DNA of 64,000 bases from Paenibacillus sp. GM2 (GCF_900069005.2 NZ_LN831279.1:3182390-3246389), one strand, 5' to 3'; numbered from the stretch's first letter, positions 16,642 through 26,342 are shown. Notes: a model not told the origin generated them from the sequence alone. Numbers and translations are program-made.

Positions 16642-16720
16642 CTGGGGGGCAAAAGTATTCGCTTTGGGGAACACTCATGATATAATGACTGCAGTTATTT
16701 AGAAAGGACGGGGAGCCGGT

Positions 16721-17476
16721 TTGGACAGCATGGCTGCAGCTACACATGATCCTATCGATATATGTCTTCTGGCAGGAAGAATCATGCTGCAAAGCGGAGC
16801 AGAGACGTATCGGGTGGAGGATACGATGATTCGAATCGCCGATGCATTAAATCTGACCCCTTCGCAAAGCTATGTTACCCCTACCGGCATTATCTTTCAG
16901 TGCGGAGAGGAGCAGCAAGCGAAGCTGATCCGGATACAGGACAGGACAACGGACCTGCAAAAGGTATCCAGGGTGAACGATATCTCCAGGAAATTATGCA
17001 GTCATGCACTATCCGTTGATGATGCCTATAAGCTATTGACTGAGGTCGATACCGTAAACCAGGCTTATCCCGTATGGGTACAAATTGCAGCCGCAGCTCT
17101 ATCAAGCGGTTGCTTTACTTATATGTTCAAAGCGGGTTTATCCGATTTTATCCCCGGAGTGCTATGCGGCGGACTGGGATTTTCGGCGTTCATTTTGCTG
17201 CATCGCTGGGTCAAGGTAAGGTTTTTTGCCGAATTTGTCGCCTCCCTGTTGATCGGACTGCTCGCGTTCCTGCTCGTCTCTATTGGAGTCGGTTCCCAGC
17301 TGGACAAGATTATTATTGGCTCCGTGATGCCGCTTGTACCTGGTCTGCTGATTACAAATGCAGTCAGGGATTTGATGGCCGGCCATTTGGTCTCGGGTTT
17401 GTCCCGAGGTGCGGAAGCTTTTCTGACCGCCTTTGCGATTGGTTCAGGTGTCGCCGTGTTATTCACGATATTCTAA
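16721..17476 (+). CDS. Threonine/serine exporter, ThrE N-terminal-type subunit (YjjP-like)
   Basis: The 251-aa protein has a soluble N-terminal half (DICLLAGRIMLQSGAETYRV, then VTPTGIIF) and about five membrane helices in the C-terminal half. This is the larger half of the ThrE exporter split as in YjjP/YjjB. GGGGAG lies 5 nt before TTG 16721; ATG 16730 is an alternative. The small partner follows 30 nt downstream, and together they should form one amino-acid (or small-acid) exporter. Confidence 0.88.
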   Translation: MDSMAAATHDPIDICLLAGRIMLQSGAETYRVEDTMIRIADALNLTPSQSYVTPTGIIFQCGEEQQAKLIRIQDRTTDLQKVSRVNDISRKLCSHALSVDDAYKLLTEVDTVNQAYPVWVQIAAAALSSGCFTYMFKAGLSDFIPGVLCGGLGFSAFILLHRWVKVRFFAEFVASLLIGLLAFLLVSIGVGSQLDKIIIGSVMPLVPGLLITNAVRDLMAGHLVSGLSRGAEAFLTAFAIGSGVAVLFTIF

Positions 17477-17506
17477 TTTGCCGGAAAGGGAAGGCTTGAT
17501 TGATAT

Positions 17507-17962
17507 ATGACGCTTATTCTTCAGCTTATTACCAGCTTCCTTGCCAGCGCCGCATTCGTCGTTATCTTCAATGCGCCGCGGCGCACCTTACTGCAGTGCG
17601 GTTTGTCCGGGATGTTAGGCTGGGCAGCTTACTATTTGCTAACCCCCCGCATCGATACGATATTTGCCACCGTCACAGCCACTTTCATCGTCGGGGTGAT
17701 CAGCCAGTTCTTCGCCCGAATCTACAAGAAGCCTGTTATTATTTTTAGCGTTGCCGGAATCATTCCTCTCGTTCCCGGGGGTCTGGCCTACGACGCGATG
17801 CGCAGATTCGTGGAAAATAATTATGATGCAGCTATTCAGCTTGCAGCCCAGGCATTTCTGATCTCCGGCTCCATTGCTATCGGACTTGTCATATCCGAAG
17901 TGCTGAATCAGCTAATTCGCAAACTCCCCATCCGGGTACCCAATAAGCTCCGCAACAAATAG
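17507..17962 (+). CDS. Threonine/serine exporter, small membrane subunit (YjjB-like)
   Basis: The 151-aa, four-to-five-helix membrane protein corresponds to the C-terminal half of ThrE. Conserved features include VAGIIPLVPGGLAYDAMRR, where the PLVPG motif echoes the same motif in the upstream partner. It is translated just behind the YjjP-like gene. The substrate is inferred from the family only. Confidence 0.88.
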   Translation: MTLILQLITSFLASAAFVVIFNAPRRTLLQCGLSGMLGWAAYYLLTPRIDTIFATVTATFIVGVISQFFARIYKKPVIIFSVAGIIPLVPGGLAYDAMRRFVENNYDAAIQLAAQAFLISGSIAIGLVISEVLNQLIRKLPIRVPNKLRNK

Positions 17963-17986
17963 ACCCCAGTTCCCTTCTTCTAGGCA

Positions 17987-18045
17987 CAAAAAAACCGTTT
18001 CTTAGGCCATTATGAGATAAAACTCATTTTGACCTCGAAGACGGT
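17987..18045 (-). terminator. Terminator of the tandem SEDS genes
   Basis: A branched hairpin (outer arms 17994-18001 and 18037-18045, inner ATGAG/CTCAT stem) ends on the minus strand in ACGGTTTTTTT, downstream of the RodA-like gene. Confidence 0.7.
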
Positions 18046-18101
18046 CTCTTCGGTGATAGATAGACGGTACATACATTCAGGTTGTGATTGCGCCAAGTTG
18101 C

Positions 18102-19211
18102 TTAATCATTCTGAGCATTAACACTCAGAACAAATCCGATCGCTATCATATTGGTAAGTAAGGAGCTGCCCCCGTAACTGATAAACGGCAAAGAAATACC
18201 TGTCAACGGCAAAATCCCGATATGCATACCGATATTAACAGAAACTTGAAATACCAACATGCCAATAAAACCGATCACAATATATGCTCCGGATCGCTCT
18301 TTGCTGTCCATTGCTACATTAATCATACGATATACAAGTGCAAAATAAAGCAGCAGCAGCACGGAGGAACCTATGAAACCAAATTTCTCGCCGATCACTA
18401 CATATATGGAATCGGAATATACGTAGGGAATAAACCCTTTGCGTATATAATAGCCATCACTTCCGCTTAATCCGCCCGTACCGATTGCCGTCATGGAATT
18501 TTTCACATGCCAGGATTTGTCGGGATCGCTGGACGGATCAAGAAACGTTTGGATTCTCGACATCTGATGGGGTTCCACGATCTTCAACAACAATTCATAA
18601 TTGGCATAGTAGAGCCAAAGTACGGTACAAATGATTATAATAACGATCCCGATAAACAAAATCATATAGATGGAACGAATGTTGCCAACCCATACCATGC
18701 TCATTACAATCCCTAAAAATACCAGCGCAGTGCCTAAATCCGGCTGCTTCATGACCAGAACAAAGGGAATCAAAAAAACGCAACCGATCGGCAATAAATC
18801 CTGTAAAAAACGAAGCGGCCGCCCTTCCCTCTTACCTAATAGATGGGCAATCAGCAAAACCGTAAATATTTTGGCCATCTCGGAAGGCTGGATCTGGAAT
18901 TGTCCGATACTGATCCAGCGGACCGCTCCATTTATATTATGTCCGGCAAATTTGACCAGAATAAGCATCAGGATGCCAATTCCATACAAAATATAAGACA
19001 CCTTGCCGAGCAAAAAACGATAATCTATTATGGACAGGCCCAGCATAGGAATACAAAAAGCTGCAAAAAAATAAATATTGTATAAATAAATGCCGTCTAA
19101 ATGCGTACCCTGTGTGGCTTCATATATCGCAACCGTCCCGATGGCAACAAGGCAGCAAACGATAAACAACGTGGACATATCCAGTTTCGAAATTTGACGG
19201 AATTTAATCAT
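18102..19211 (-). CDS. SEDS-family peptidoglycan polymerase, RodA-like
   Basis: The 369-aa polytopic membrane protein has SEDS motifs: QIQPSEMAKI, MKQPDLGTAL, the loop YVYSDSIYVVIGEKFGFIG with the catalytic-type Asp, and PLTGISLPFISYGGSS. SEDS proteins polymerise lipid II glycan strands, normally with a class B PBP. No PBP is nearby. It follows the second SEDS gene by 14 nt, so the two are co-transcribed. The RodA versus FtsW/SpoVE role is not resolvable from sequence alone. Confidence 0.9.
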   Translation of the reverse strand: MIKFRQISKLDMSTLFIVCCLVAIGTVAIYEATQGTHLDGIYLYNIYFFAAFCIPMLGLSIIDYRFLLGKVSYILYGIGILMLILVKFAGHNINGAVRWISIGQFQIQPSEMAKIFTVLLIAHLLGKREGRPLRFLQDLLPIGCVFLIPFVLVMKQPDLGTALVFLGIVMSMVWVGNIRSIYMILFIGIVIIIICTVLWLYYANYELLLKIVEPHQMSRIQTFLDPSSDPDKSWHVKNSMTAIGTGGLSGSDGYYIRKGFIPYVYSDSIYVVIGEKFGFIGSSVLLLLYFALVYRMINVAMDSKERSGAYIVIGFIGMLVFQVSVNIGMHIGILPLTGISLPFISYGGSSLLTNMIAIGFVLSVNAQND

Positions 19212-19225
19212 AAGGCCAACAACCC

Positions 19226-20368
19226 CTATTTTTTTGAATTTCTACCGAGCTCTTGATGTTTGGGATAGCTGGCACGCGAAATATTTAGTAAAATGCCAGT
19301 GCTGGCTAAACATAAAACAAGGGAAGACCCCCCATAACTGATGAAGGGAAGCGGCACACCCGTAATGGGCAGAGCTCCAACAACGGCTCCGACATTTAAC
19401 AGGAATTGCAAAAATATCATCATCACAATTCCTATTCCGAGCATTAAAGCGAAAGAATTGTTGCTCCTAAAAGCAGCGCGAAATCCCCGCCAAATAAAAA
19501 GAAAAAATACAATAATAAGGGATGATGTTCCAACAAAGCCCAATTCTTCCCCGATAACGGCAAGAATAAAATCCGTATGCGCCTCAGGCAGGTAAAAAAT
19601 CTTTTGAATGCTGTGACCAATTCCAGTCCCGGTAAAACCCCCATGTCCCAAAGCAATAAGCGACTGAATCAGTTGATAACCAGATCCTTGCGGATCTTCA
19701 AACGGACTCAGAAAAGAATTAATCCGCTTGAGACGGTAACTTTTGCTGAAAGCCAGGTAAGAAAAGAGCGAGATCAAAGACAAGCCAAGCAGAAACAGAT
19801 GGCGAAGAGCCGCATCACCAACGAGCAGGATTGTCACAGCCATACCGATTAGAATCAAAACCGTGCCAAAATCCGGCTGCTTCAGGACAAGCAGCGAAAT
19901 AAGTCCGATCACCGTTACAACGGGAATCAACCCTCTACGAAAATCACGGATTTGTTCCCCTTTTCTGCTGATGGCCGTTGCCAAATAGACGATGACGGTC
20001 AGCTTGGCCAACTCGGAGGGCTGCAACGTAAATCCACCCACGGCAACCCAGCGTCTTGCACCATTGACATCCCTGCTCTGAACTAATACAAAAGCAAGCA
20101 TTAACAGCGTAACCAGCAGCAGGAAAGGCGAAGCCTTCTTCCAACAATCCAGAGGAACCAACATAAAAACAAACATCAAAAACAATCCAAAAAAAGCAAA
20201 TACCCCTTGCTTCATGGCATAATATGATGAAAAATCATGCCTCATGATCGCGGTGGTATAACTTGCACTAAATACCATAATCAAACCAAAGCCTACAAGA
20301 AAAAAAGTCAAAAAAAGAAGCAGAAAATCCGGACGGCCTTTTCTTTTATCTTTCAATGCACAGAACAC
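19226..20368 (-). CDS. SEDS-family peptidoglycan polymerase, FtsW/RodA/SpoVE-like
   Basis: The 380-aa membrane protein has about ten helices. Motifs: FTLQPSELAKLTVIVY, LKQPDFGTVLI, FYLPEAHTDFILAVIGEELG (catalytic-type Asp) and PITGVPLPFISYGGSS. It is a lipid II polymerase of the FtsW/RodA group. GTG 20368 overlaps the likely AGAGG RBS, so TTG 20356 may be the true start. It is first in a two-gene SEDS operon, an uncommon arrangement that suggests a duplicated, perhaps sporulation- or stress-specific, pair. Confidence 0.9.
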   Translation of the reverse strand: MFCALKDKRKGRPDFLLLFLTFFLVGFGLIMVFSASYTTAIMRHDFSSYYAMKQGVFAFFGLFLMFVFMLVPLDCWKKASPFLLLVTLLMLAFVLVQSRDVNGARRWVAVGGFTLQPSELAKLTVIVYLATAISRKGEQIRDFRRGLIPVVTVIGLISLLVLKQPDFGTVLILIGMAVTILLVGDAALRHLFLLGLSLISLFSYLAFSKSYRLKRINSFLSPFEDPQGSGYQLIQSLIALGHGGFTGTGIGHSIQKIFYLPEAHTDFILAVIGEELGFVGTSSLIIVFFLFIWRGFRAAFRSNNSFALMLGIGIVMMIFLQFLLNVGAVVGALPITGVPLPFISYGGSSLVLCLASTGILLNISRASYPKHQELGRNSKK

Positions 20369-20400
20369 CTCTCGGTTATTTCTGCCATTTGTGCGAATGT

Positions 20401-20937
20401 TTATTCCAGATCCAATTTGCCCTGATACACCTTCTTGGATAGCAGCTTCAGCTTGTCATCCCGCCAGCCGTATACATCCAGACCATTCCCCGCTTTTCCC
20501 AGAGACCAGCCAAGGACAAGCTCGGGTCGGCCGTCATAATTGATATCCAAGATCCCGACATAAGCCAGTCCGTAACCGAAACCATCAACCTCCGTGACCT
20601 TGCGCCACTCCTCTTGATGCTTCTTGAACAGCGCCGCTTTTAGCTTTTTCCCGGTCTTGTTCTTCTCTTCATAAACGATGATCGCTTCGTCAATGCCATC
20701 TCCATCAAGATCACCAAACGAAACGACGTTTCCCTTATTTTCTTCCATTGATGAAACTATCTGTGCTTTGTAAGGCAGCATCTTGATGAAATCAGGACAG
20801 ATATCTTTGTTTTGAAGGCTTTCCTCCGGTAATGGGGATTCAATCAACTCGGTTGAAGTAGTCGGAATTTCACATCCTCCAAACAGCAATAAAATGATTG
20901 TCGATACAATTTTGGTTCCCAAGAACTTTCTAGGCAC
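20401..20937 (-). CDS. Lipoprotein with FG-GAP/VCBS-like calcium-binding repeats
   Basis: The 178-aa protein has a lipoprotein signal with lipobox LLFGGC (Cys22). Two beta-propeller-type repeats are visible: SFGDLDGDGIDEAIIVYE and GILDINYDGRPELVLGW, each with the DxDxDG pattern of calcium-binding FG-GAP/VCBS repeats. It is expected on the outer face of the membrane. Only two or three blades are present, fewer than a full propeller. Function unknown; it lies just upstream of the SEDS operon with a 32-nt gap and could be transcribed with it. Confidence 0.75.
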   Translation of the reverse strand: MPRKFLGTKIVSTIILLLFGGCEIPTTSTELIESPLPEESLQNKDICPDFIKMLPYKAQIVSSMEENKGNVVSFGDLDGDGIDEAIIVYEEKNKTGKKLKAALFKKHQEEWRKVTEVDGFGYGLAYVGILDINYDGRPELVLGWSLGKAGNGLDVYGWRDDKLKLLSKKVYQGKLDLE

Positions 20938-21126
20938 TCCCGCTCACCTTCCCCCTTGCAAGCTCATTAATAATCATATCTTTTCGGAAACATATTGTGG
21001 TTATGAAATGGTTAAAGTTCATGTTCGTAAATCCTGCCATTTATAGCACATCACGGCCATCCATTTAAGTTTCCCAATCATAACTGGTATTCTGGTTTTC
21101 ACGCACTCAACTGGAGCAAAGTCTAC

Positions 21127-21157
21127 AATAAAAAAGACTGCCTCCTCGGCAGCCTGC
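21127..21157 (-). terminator. Intrinsic terminator of apbE
   Basis: A GGCTGCC/GGCAGTC stem followed by TTTTTTATTG on the minus strand lies 30 nt behind the apbE stop. Confidence 0.85.
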
Positions 21158-21185
21158 AAAATTCTAAATCCCCTATAATAGGAGG

Positions 21186-22286
21186 TCAATCGATGGTCTT
21201 CACGGTATAGTTCGGATTATTGAAGCGAATTTGTTCCTTTAGCCCTGGTGTCATGTAAATCTGATTGTCTTCCGTAATAAAAAGCGCTTCAACCCCCAAA
21301 TGCTGTTTAATAACCTTTATGCCCTCTTCAAGACCCATAATAAATACGGCGGTGGAAGATGGGGCGTCGTTCGACATCGAATCGCAAATGATCGTAACAC
21401 TTTTCAGCCCGCTGCGGCTCGGATAGCCTGTTCGTGGGTCCATAATATGATGATATCTTACGCCATTTTCAATGAAAAATCGTTCGTAAACGCCAGATGA
21501 GTCAATTGTTTTATTTTTGATCAGCACTCGGCCGAGCACCTCCTCACGAGCTTTGTCGGGATCCTGCAGCCCAATATTCCAGCTTTGCCCGTCCGGTTTG
21601 CTGCCAAGCGCTATAATGCTGCTGCCACCAAGATTGATTATCGCACTGTCGACTTGCTGGGAATTTAAATACGCCGCAATCCGGTCGGCGGTGTATTCTT
21701 TACCGATTCCCCCCAGATCAAGCGCCATACCCGGCCGAAGAAGCTTGATGGTGCGTTCCTTGGAATTTATCTCTACATCCTTGTAGCCGATCAGATGCAC
21801 AGCTTTGTTAAGCTCAGGTTCGGAAGGTATATGCGCCCCCTCGTTGCCAATATTCCATAAGCTGATGAGCGGTCCGACGGTCGGATCGTATAATCCGCCC
21901 GTATCTACAGCGTAATCCAAGGCTGTTTGCACCACGTCAAATGTGTCCTGGGATACACGAACTGCTTGCTTGCCCGCTGCCTGGTTCACTCTGTAAATCT
22001 CGCTAGTTTCCAGCGTCCGGCTCAATTTTTGATCCATGTCTTCCATCAGATCTTTAATGTATTCAAGCTGACTTGGCTTGGCATGTTCGCCATATAGCTT
22101 TACGTTAACGACAGTATCAAAAATAAAATAGGTTTGCGAATAAAAGGCTGTTTCTTTGGATTCGGTTTTTGTCTCCTGGCCGAAGCCGGACAGGAAAGAA
22201 AGGCTTCCCCGGGCGAACACGGCTGTACCTATAGCTACAATAAAAAGTATAACAAGCGTGCCTGCAATCCATTTTCGTCTCATCAT
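21186..22286 (-). CDS. apbE: FAD:protein FMN transferase
   Basis: The 366-aa membrane-anchored protein has one N-terminal helix (about residues 7-25) without a lipobox Cys. ApbE motifs: DLGGIGKEYTADRIA, AIINLGGSS, HHIMDPRTGYPSRSG and SNDAPSSTAVFIMG (Mg site). ApbE covalently attaches FMN to Thr/Ser of extracytoplasmic flavoproteins. No obvious substrate (FMN-binding domain protein) is in this window. A GGGGG RBS precedes the tandem ATGs, and an AATCCAT/ATGGATT inverted repeat (22338-22355) lies upstream. Confidence 0.95.
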   Translation of the reverse strand: MMRRKWIAGTLVILFIVAIGTAVFARGSLSFLSGFGQETKTESKETAFYSQTYFIFDTVVNVKLYGEHAKPSQLEYIKDLMEDMDQKLSRTLETSEIYRVNQAAGKQAVRVSQDTFDVVQTALDYAVDTGGLYDPTVGPLISLWNIGNEGAHIPSEPELNKAVHLIGYKDVEINSKERTIKLLRPGMALDLGGIGKEYTADRIAAYLNSQQVDSAIINLGGSSIIALGSKPDGQSWNIGLQDPDKAREEVLGRVLIKNKTIDSSGVYERFFIENGVRYHHIMDPRTGYPSRSGLKSVTIICDSMSNDAPSSTAVFIMGLEEGIKVIKQHLGVEALFITEDNQIYMTPGLKEQIRFNNPNYTVKTID

Positions 22287-22423
22287 TCATTCCCCCACGG
22301 TTGTTCGGTTTGCGTCCCACCCATAATGGACTGGGATAATCCATGGTTATGGATTGTGATGCCCACTCATTAACTTGTTCAGCAAACTTTTTTTCTCATC
22401 TACTTTTCACAAAATAAATTGAT

Positions 22424-23770
22424 TTACAGATTCAATATTGTTTTCGCAACCATGAAGTAAATCACAAGCCCCGTGCCATCCACAAATGTTGTAATGAATG
22501 GACCGGAGACGACTGCCGGGTCAAGCCTTAGCTTTCTAATAATCAGCGGCAGGGCAGAGGCTACAATTGAAGACCAAATGACAATAAACAACATGGTAAT
22601 GGCTACAACTTGTGCAACCTCAAAGCCAACGCCCAGTATCGAAGCACGGATGAGGCCTGCTATGCCCATCACAAGGCCCAAGCATATCCCGATTGTTGCC
22701 TCTCTCTTAATAACGCGAAATAGATCCCTGAATTTGATCTCTCCAACGCCAACCGCGCGAATAATCGTTGCAACAACCTGCGTACCCGTATTTCCACCCG
22801 TACCAACGAGCAATGGAACAAAAAATGCCAGTGAAACGACCGCTTCAAGCGTATCTTCAAAATGTTTCAGCACCGTTCCTGTATAAGCTTCAGCGATAAA
22901 TAATATGAGCAGCCAAGGGAGACGCTTCTTGAAAATGCTCCAAAAGGAAGCCTCGAAGTAAGGCTCGTTTAGAGGTTCGCTGCCCCCTAATTTCTGAATA
23001 TCCTCGGTGGCTTCTTCATGAATGACATCTATGAGGTCATCAACAGTGATGATTCCGATCATCCGCTGTTCTTCAGTAACGACCGGAAGAGCCACGAGGT
23101 CATAGTTGGACAACTGATTTGCGACCTCTTGCTGGTCCATTTGGGCGGGGACAGTGATCATATCCTTCTTCATGATTACTTCGATGCAAGTGTTCTCGGT
23201 GGCAAGAATCGTATCTTTGAGCGAGACAATCCCAACCAATATCCCGCTGGAATCAAGGACATAGATGTAATAGACCATCTCCGCGTCCTGCCCGACTTTG
23301 CGAATGTGCTGCAGAGTATGTTCGACCGTCCAATTGTTTCTTACCGCTATATAGTCAACGGTGGCGAGACTTCCTGCTGTTTTTTCAGGATACCGCATTA
23401 AAGCTTCGATCTTCTTGCGATGCTCCTCCGGCAGGAACTTAAGAAGGGTTTGAGCTTGGTGAGGATGAATGGCTATCAGGAGATCGACAACCTTGTCACT
23501 TGACATCTCATTTAGAATCAAAGCCGTTTTTCCCTTGGATACATGATCTAAAATATGATACTGAACATCAGGATCGACATATTCTAAAATTTCTGCTGCT
23601 AATTCATCGGAGAGGCTGTCGATCAGATCGGCCTGTTCATACTCCCCAAGTTTAAGGAGCATTTGTGCGATGTCGTACGGTTGATAGCGAACAAGAAACT
23701 CATAAAGACGCTCTTGATTTTTTTCAACCAACCACTTTTTTAATTCTTGAATCGTAATTTGTTTGACCAT
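22424..23770 (-). CDS. mgtE: Magnesium transporter MgtE
   Basis: The 448-aa protein has the MgtE architecture: an N-terminal helical superhelix (about residues 20-125), two CBS domains (about 130-255), a plug helix and five membrane helices with the pore motif PLLVGTGGNTGTQ. It is a Mg-gated Mg2+ channel. An AGGAGG RBS precedes the ATG. Its 5' leader is an M-box riboswitch with a terminator, so expression should fall when intracellular Mg2+ is high. Confidence 0.96.
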   Translation of the reverse strand: MVKQITIQELKKWLVEKNQERLYEFLVRYQPYDIAQMLLKLGEYEQADLIDSLSDELAAEILEYVDPDVQYHILDHVSKGKTALILNEMSSDKVVDLLIAIHPHQAQTLLKFLPEEHRKKIEALMRYPEKTAGSLATVDYIAVRNNWTVEHTLQHIRKVGQDAEMVYYIYVLDSSGILVGIVSLKDTILATENTCIEVIMKKDMITVPAQMDQQEVANQLSNYDLVALPVVTEEQRMIGIITVDDLIDVIHEEATEDIQKLGGSEPLNEPYFEASFWSIFKKRLPWLLILFIAEAYTGTVLKHFEDTLEAVVSLAFFVPLLVGTGGNTGTQVVATIIRAVGVGEIKFRDLFRVIKREATIGICLGLVMGIAGLIRASILGVGFEVAQVVAITMLFIVIWSSIVASALPLIIRKLRLDPAVVSGPFITTFVDGTGLVIYFMVAKTILNL

Positions 23771-23983
23771 TTTGTATACCTCCTAGCGCTTTGTATGAAT
23801 ATACCTGGTTTGTTTGCCTATGCACTAGAAGCCATAAAAAGCCCTTCCAACACAAAGGAGAGCATGTAGTTCCTGTTCACCTCAATGTCTGGTCAGACTT
23901 CTGCATGTTTACACGGTAAGCTGTTACGTAGTCGGTAAGAGGGAAGGAAGGTATAATCGCAATGTTATTCTCCCCTTGGTTTG

Positions 23984-24021
23984 CGAAAATAAAACCCTTC
24001 TGGGACCTAATCCTAGAGGGG
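23984..24021 (-). terminator. Expression-platform terminator of the M-box leader
   Basis: On the minus strand CCCCTCT-a-GG pairs with CC-c-AGAAGGG, followed by TTTTATTTT. An upstream CTAGGGGG in the aptamer 3' end can pair with the same CCCCTCTAG, giving the competing antiterminator. It ends about 210 nt before mgtE. Confidence 0.85.
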
Positions 24022-24214
24022 CTCGTGAAAGAACGCATGTGAAACATGCCTTCTACCCCCTAGTTGAGCTTTAGCACTATGCAACGTAAAGAAAAAACGT
24101 GATCTTAGCCACCTTAAGAAAAGCCTTAACCCGGCAATTCCTGTTCTACCCATTGGCATCTCTCGATATTTCTGGGCAGTGGCCTATGTTTGCTATAGGA
24201 GCCTCACCTAACAA
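24022..24214 (-). promoter_or_regulatory. M-box (ykoK) magnesium riboswitch upstream of mgtE
   Basis: On the minus strand the leader matches the M-box consensus in order: GTTAGGTGAGGCTCCTAT, GGCCACTGCCCAGAAA, TCGAGAGATGCCAATGGGT, CAGGAATTGCCGGGTTAAGG, TTCTTAAGGTGGC and GTGCTAAAGCTCAAC. This RNA binds Mg2+ directly and compacts, exposing the downstream terminator. The position, 5' of mgtE and with its own terminator, agrees with the known class. Confidence 0.95.
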
Positions 24215-24427
24215 GATAATATGAACATTGAACTTGCTTTGCCGTATTTCAGTATAGTGGAATGTTATTAAAAAAAGGTTATGTAAAAGTTAAAATGGCG
24301 GATTGGCCGCCTTACCGTTTATGGCGCACCTACTCGGTTAATCAGGGACAGAAGAACATTTAAAACCAAATCATCGGCTATTGGGGGTTCCGTTGAGGTC
24401 GGTTTCAAATACTATATGAAAATTACA

Positions 24428-24456
24428 ATAGCCCAGTCCCTGCAGACTGAGCTTCT
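24428..24456 (-). terminator. Terminator-like hairpin after the AI-2E family gene
   Basis: AGCTCAGTC and GACTGGGCT form a 9-bp stem with one G-T pair; the minus-strand tail is only moderately T-rich (ATTGTAATTTTC). Confidence 0.6.
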
Positions 24457-24465
24457 TCATTGCTT

Positions 24466-25665
24466 CTACTTTTTTATGAGCTGAGGATCTTCCTTTGTAT
24501 CCGGCTTGTCCTCATTCGATTCGATCAGGTCATTCAGATCATATAAATGGGAGTGGCTCTCGAACCAGTGAAATAAATGAGTTACAATCACCTTCAACAC
24601 AGCATAGCCCGGAACCCCAAGCAATATCCCAAAAAAGCCAAACAAATTCCCGGCAGTCAAAATTACAAAAATAATTGTAATCGGATGAATTTGCATCGTC
24701 TTGCCCAAAACTTGCGGCGAAATAAGCTTCCCATCAATAAACTGGACGATAACCCATACAATGAGCAATTTAAACAGCATTACCGGCGATGTAACTATAG
24801 CTATAATAATGGCCGGTGTTATGGCGATAGCTGGCCCCAGATAAGGAACGACGCTTGTGCAAGCGGCTACTAACGCCAGTATCAGCGAGTAATCAAGCCC
24901 GATAATAAGGAAACCGACGTACATCATGCTGCCAATACATACACTGTCAATAATTTGCCCGCGAATAAAATGGCTGATCTGCCCGTTCATTTCGGTAATT
25001 ACTGTATATATACTCTCCCGAAGACGGCTTGGTACAAATTGGAGAATATAGTGCGGAAGCTTCTTCCCCTCCTTTAGCAAATAGAAGAGAATAAATGGCA
25101 CCGTCGCCACGATGAGTATGACATCCTTGATAATACTAAGAAAACCGCCTATACGATGCCAAGCGTTATTTAGAATCGTAGTAGCCTGCTTGGAGAAGGT
25201 GTCTCCGATCGTAGACAGATCGAATCCCGTCGCGGACTGGAATTGGAGGAAGAATTCGCTTCCGATCAGACTTTCGAATTGCCGCTGTACCTCGTAGCTA
25301 TACTTCGGGAGGTTATCGATGAGCCGGATGATCTGTTCCTGAAGGAGTGGAACGACAGACACGATAACAACGGTAAGCAAGCCGGTAATCAGCAGATATA
25401 GAACGGCAATCGTAAAAACACGTTTGACTCCTTTTTTCTCCAGCCAGTTAACGAGTGGATTCAACAGGTAGAAGATAGCACCCGAAAGCAGGATTGGTGG
25501 AAGAATCGTTTTTAACAGCACGGCAACCGGTCGGAAGACGAAGGAGATTTTATAAAAGATCAGGATATTCAAACCGATCAAAAACAGGATTAGCAGAAAA
25601 AGAACAAACCGGTTATTGACAAACCGCTTACTGAATCGCCCGCTCCCTGATTGTGAGTTATGCAT
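24466..25665 (-). CDS. AI-2E family (PerM/YdjX-type) transporter
   Basis: The 399-aa protein has paired membrane helices at the N-terminus (NRFVLFLLILFLIGLNILIF), a soluble linker of about 120 residues, and C-terminal helices with LVAACTSVVPYLGPAIAITP and DGKLISPQVLGKTMQIHP, typical of the DUF20/AI-2E exporter family. Members export varied small solutes or ions; the quorum-signal name comes from one E. coli member and need not apply. The C-terminal tail is polar and acidic. It is monocistronic. Confidence 0.92.
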   Translation of the reverse strand: MHNSQSGSGRFSKRFVNNRFVLFLLILFLIGLNILIFYKISFVFRPVAVLLKTILPPILLSGAIFYLLNPLVNWLEKKGVKRVFTIAVLYLLITGLLTVVIVSVVPLLQEQIIRLIDNLPKYSYEVQRQFESLIGSEFFLQFQSATGFDLSTIGDTFSKQATTILNNAWHRIGGFLSIIKDVILIVATVPFILFYLLKEGKKLPHYILQFVPSRLRESIYTVITEMNGQISHFIRGQIIDSVCIGSMMYVGFLIIGLDYSLILALVAACTSVVPYLGPAIAITPAIIIAIVTSPVMLFKLLIVWVIVQFIDGKLISPQVLGKTMQIHPITIIFVILTAGNLFGFFGILLGVPGYAVLKVIVTHLFHWFESHSHLYDLNDLIESNEDKPDTKEDPQLIKK

Positions 25666-25837
25666 ACAACTGCAGGCCCCCCTAAAATACTTGAGAGTGT
25701 CAACGCTTTTCCCTCTTTATTGCCACAGGGTCAGCCTGGTTTATGAGACCGCAGTTGCGAACTCATAAACCATAACCAGCATCCCCACCTTATCGATTGC
25801 TATACAAGCTCTTATCGTAACACAAGTGCAGCTGGAC

Positions 25838-26274
25838 TTACTCCTCGAAAAATTTGGACCAGGGGTTCGTCGTCTTTCGTTCCGTAATCACTTCACCTGC
25901 ACGGTTCATCTCGAAATATTGATAAAAATTGGAACTGAAATTAAGCGCAGTCACTACTTGCCCCCAAACGGTTCGACCATTTCGTCCGTTAGTGCATCAC
26001 TGTTCCAATAGAAATGAAGCAGCAAGCGGTTCTGGTTATACATGAGTCCATTCGTTTTGGAGTTGCCGATGACGATGATATTACTTCCTGCCAACTCCTT
26101 GGTCATTTTCTTTTTCAAAACCTGGCGCTCCGTAATAACGGTAGTGTTATGTCTGTTAATGATAACGCACCTTCGATCTGATTCCAAAACTCTTCCTGCT
26201 AAGGGGTGACCGACATCAGTTGGAGATACTTGGCTGTACCTCTCTGCTATGAAGGGGCTTATGAACGAAAGAAA
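25838..26274 (-). pseudogene. Unrecognised decayed gene with a frameshift
   Basis: Two minus-strand frames join into one plausible protein of about 145 residues: the first includes VSPTDVGHPLAGRVLES and IIVIGNSKTNGLMYNQN and stops at 25954; the second starts there with VVTALNFSSNFYQYFEMN and ends ITERKTTNPWSKFFEE at 25838. There is no start codon with an RBS, and the 5' end hits a stop at 26275. I do not recognise the family. It lies downstream of a terminator-containing structured leader, so it may once have been regulated by it. Confidence 0.4.
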
Positions 26275-26342
26275 TCATTGCTTGCCAAATGAGATTCTGC
26301 AACAATATGAATGTTATAAACCTTTTGACAAATATTTAAAAA

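Noticed and set aside
24466..25665. Autoinducer-2 exporter role
   Set aside because: The AI-2E name is a family label; nothing here (no luxS or lsr genes) points to quorum signalling.
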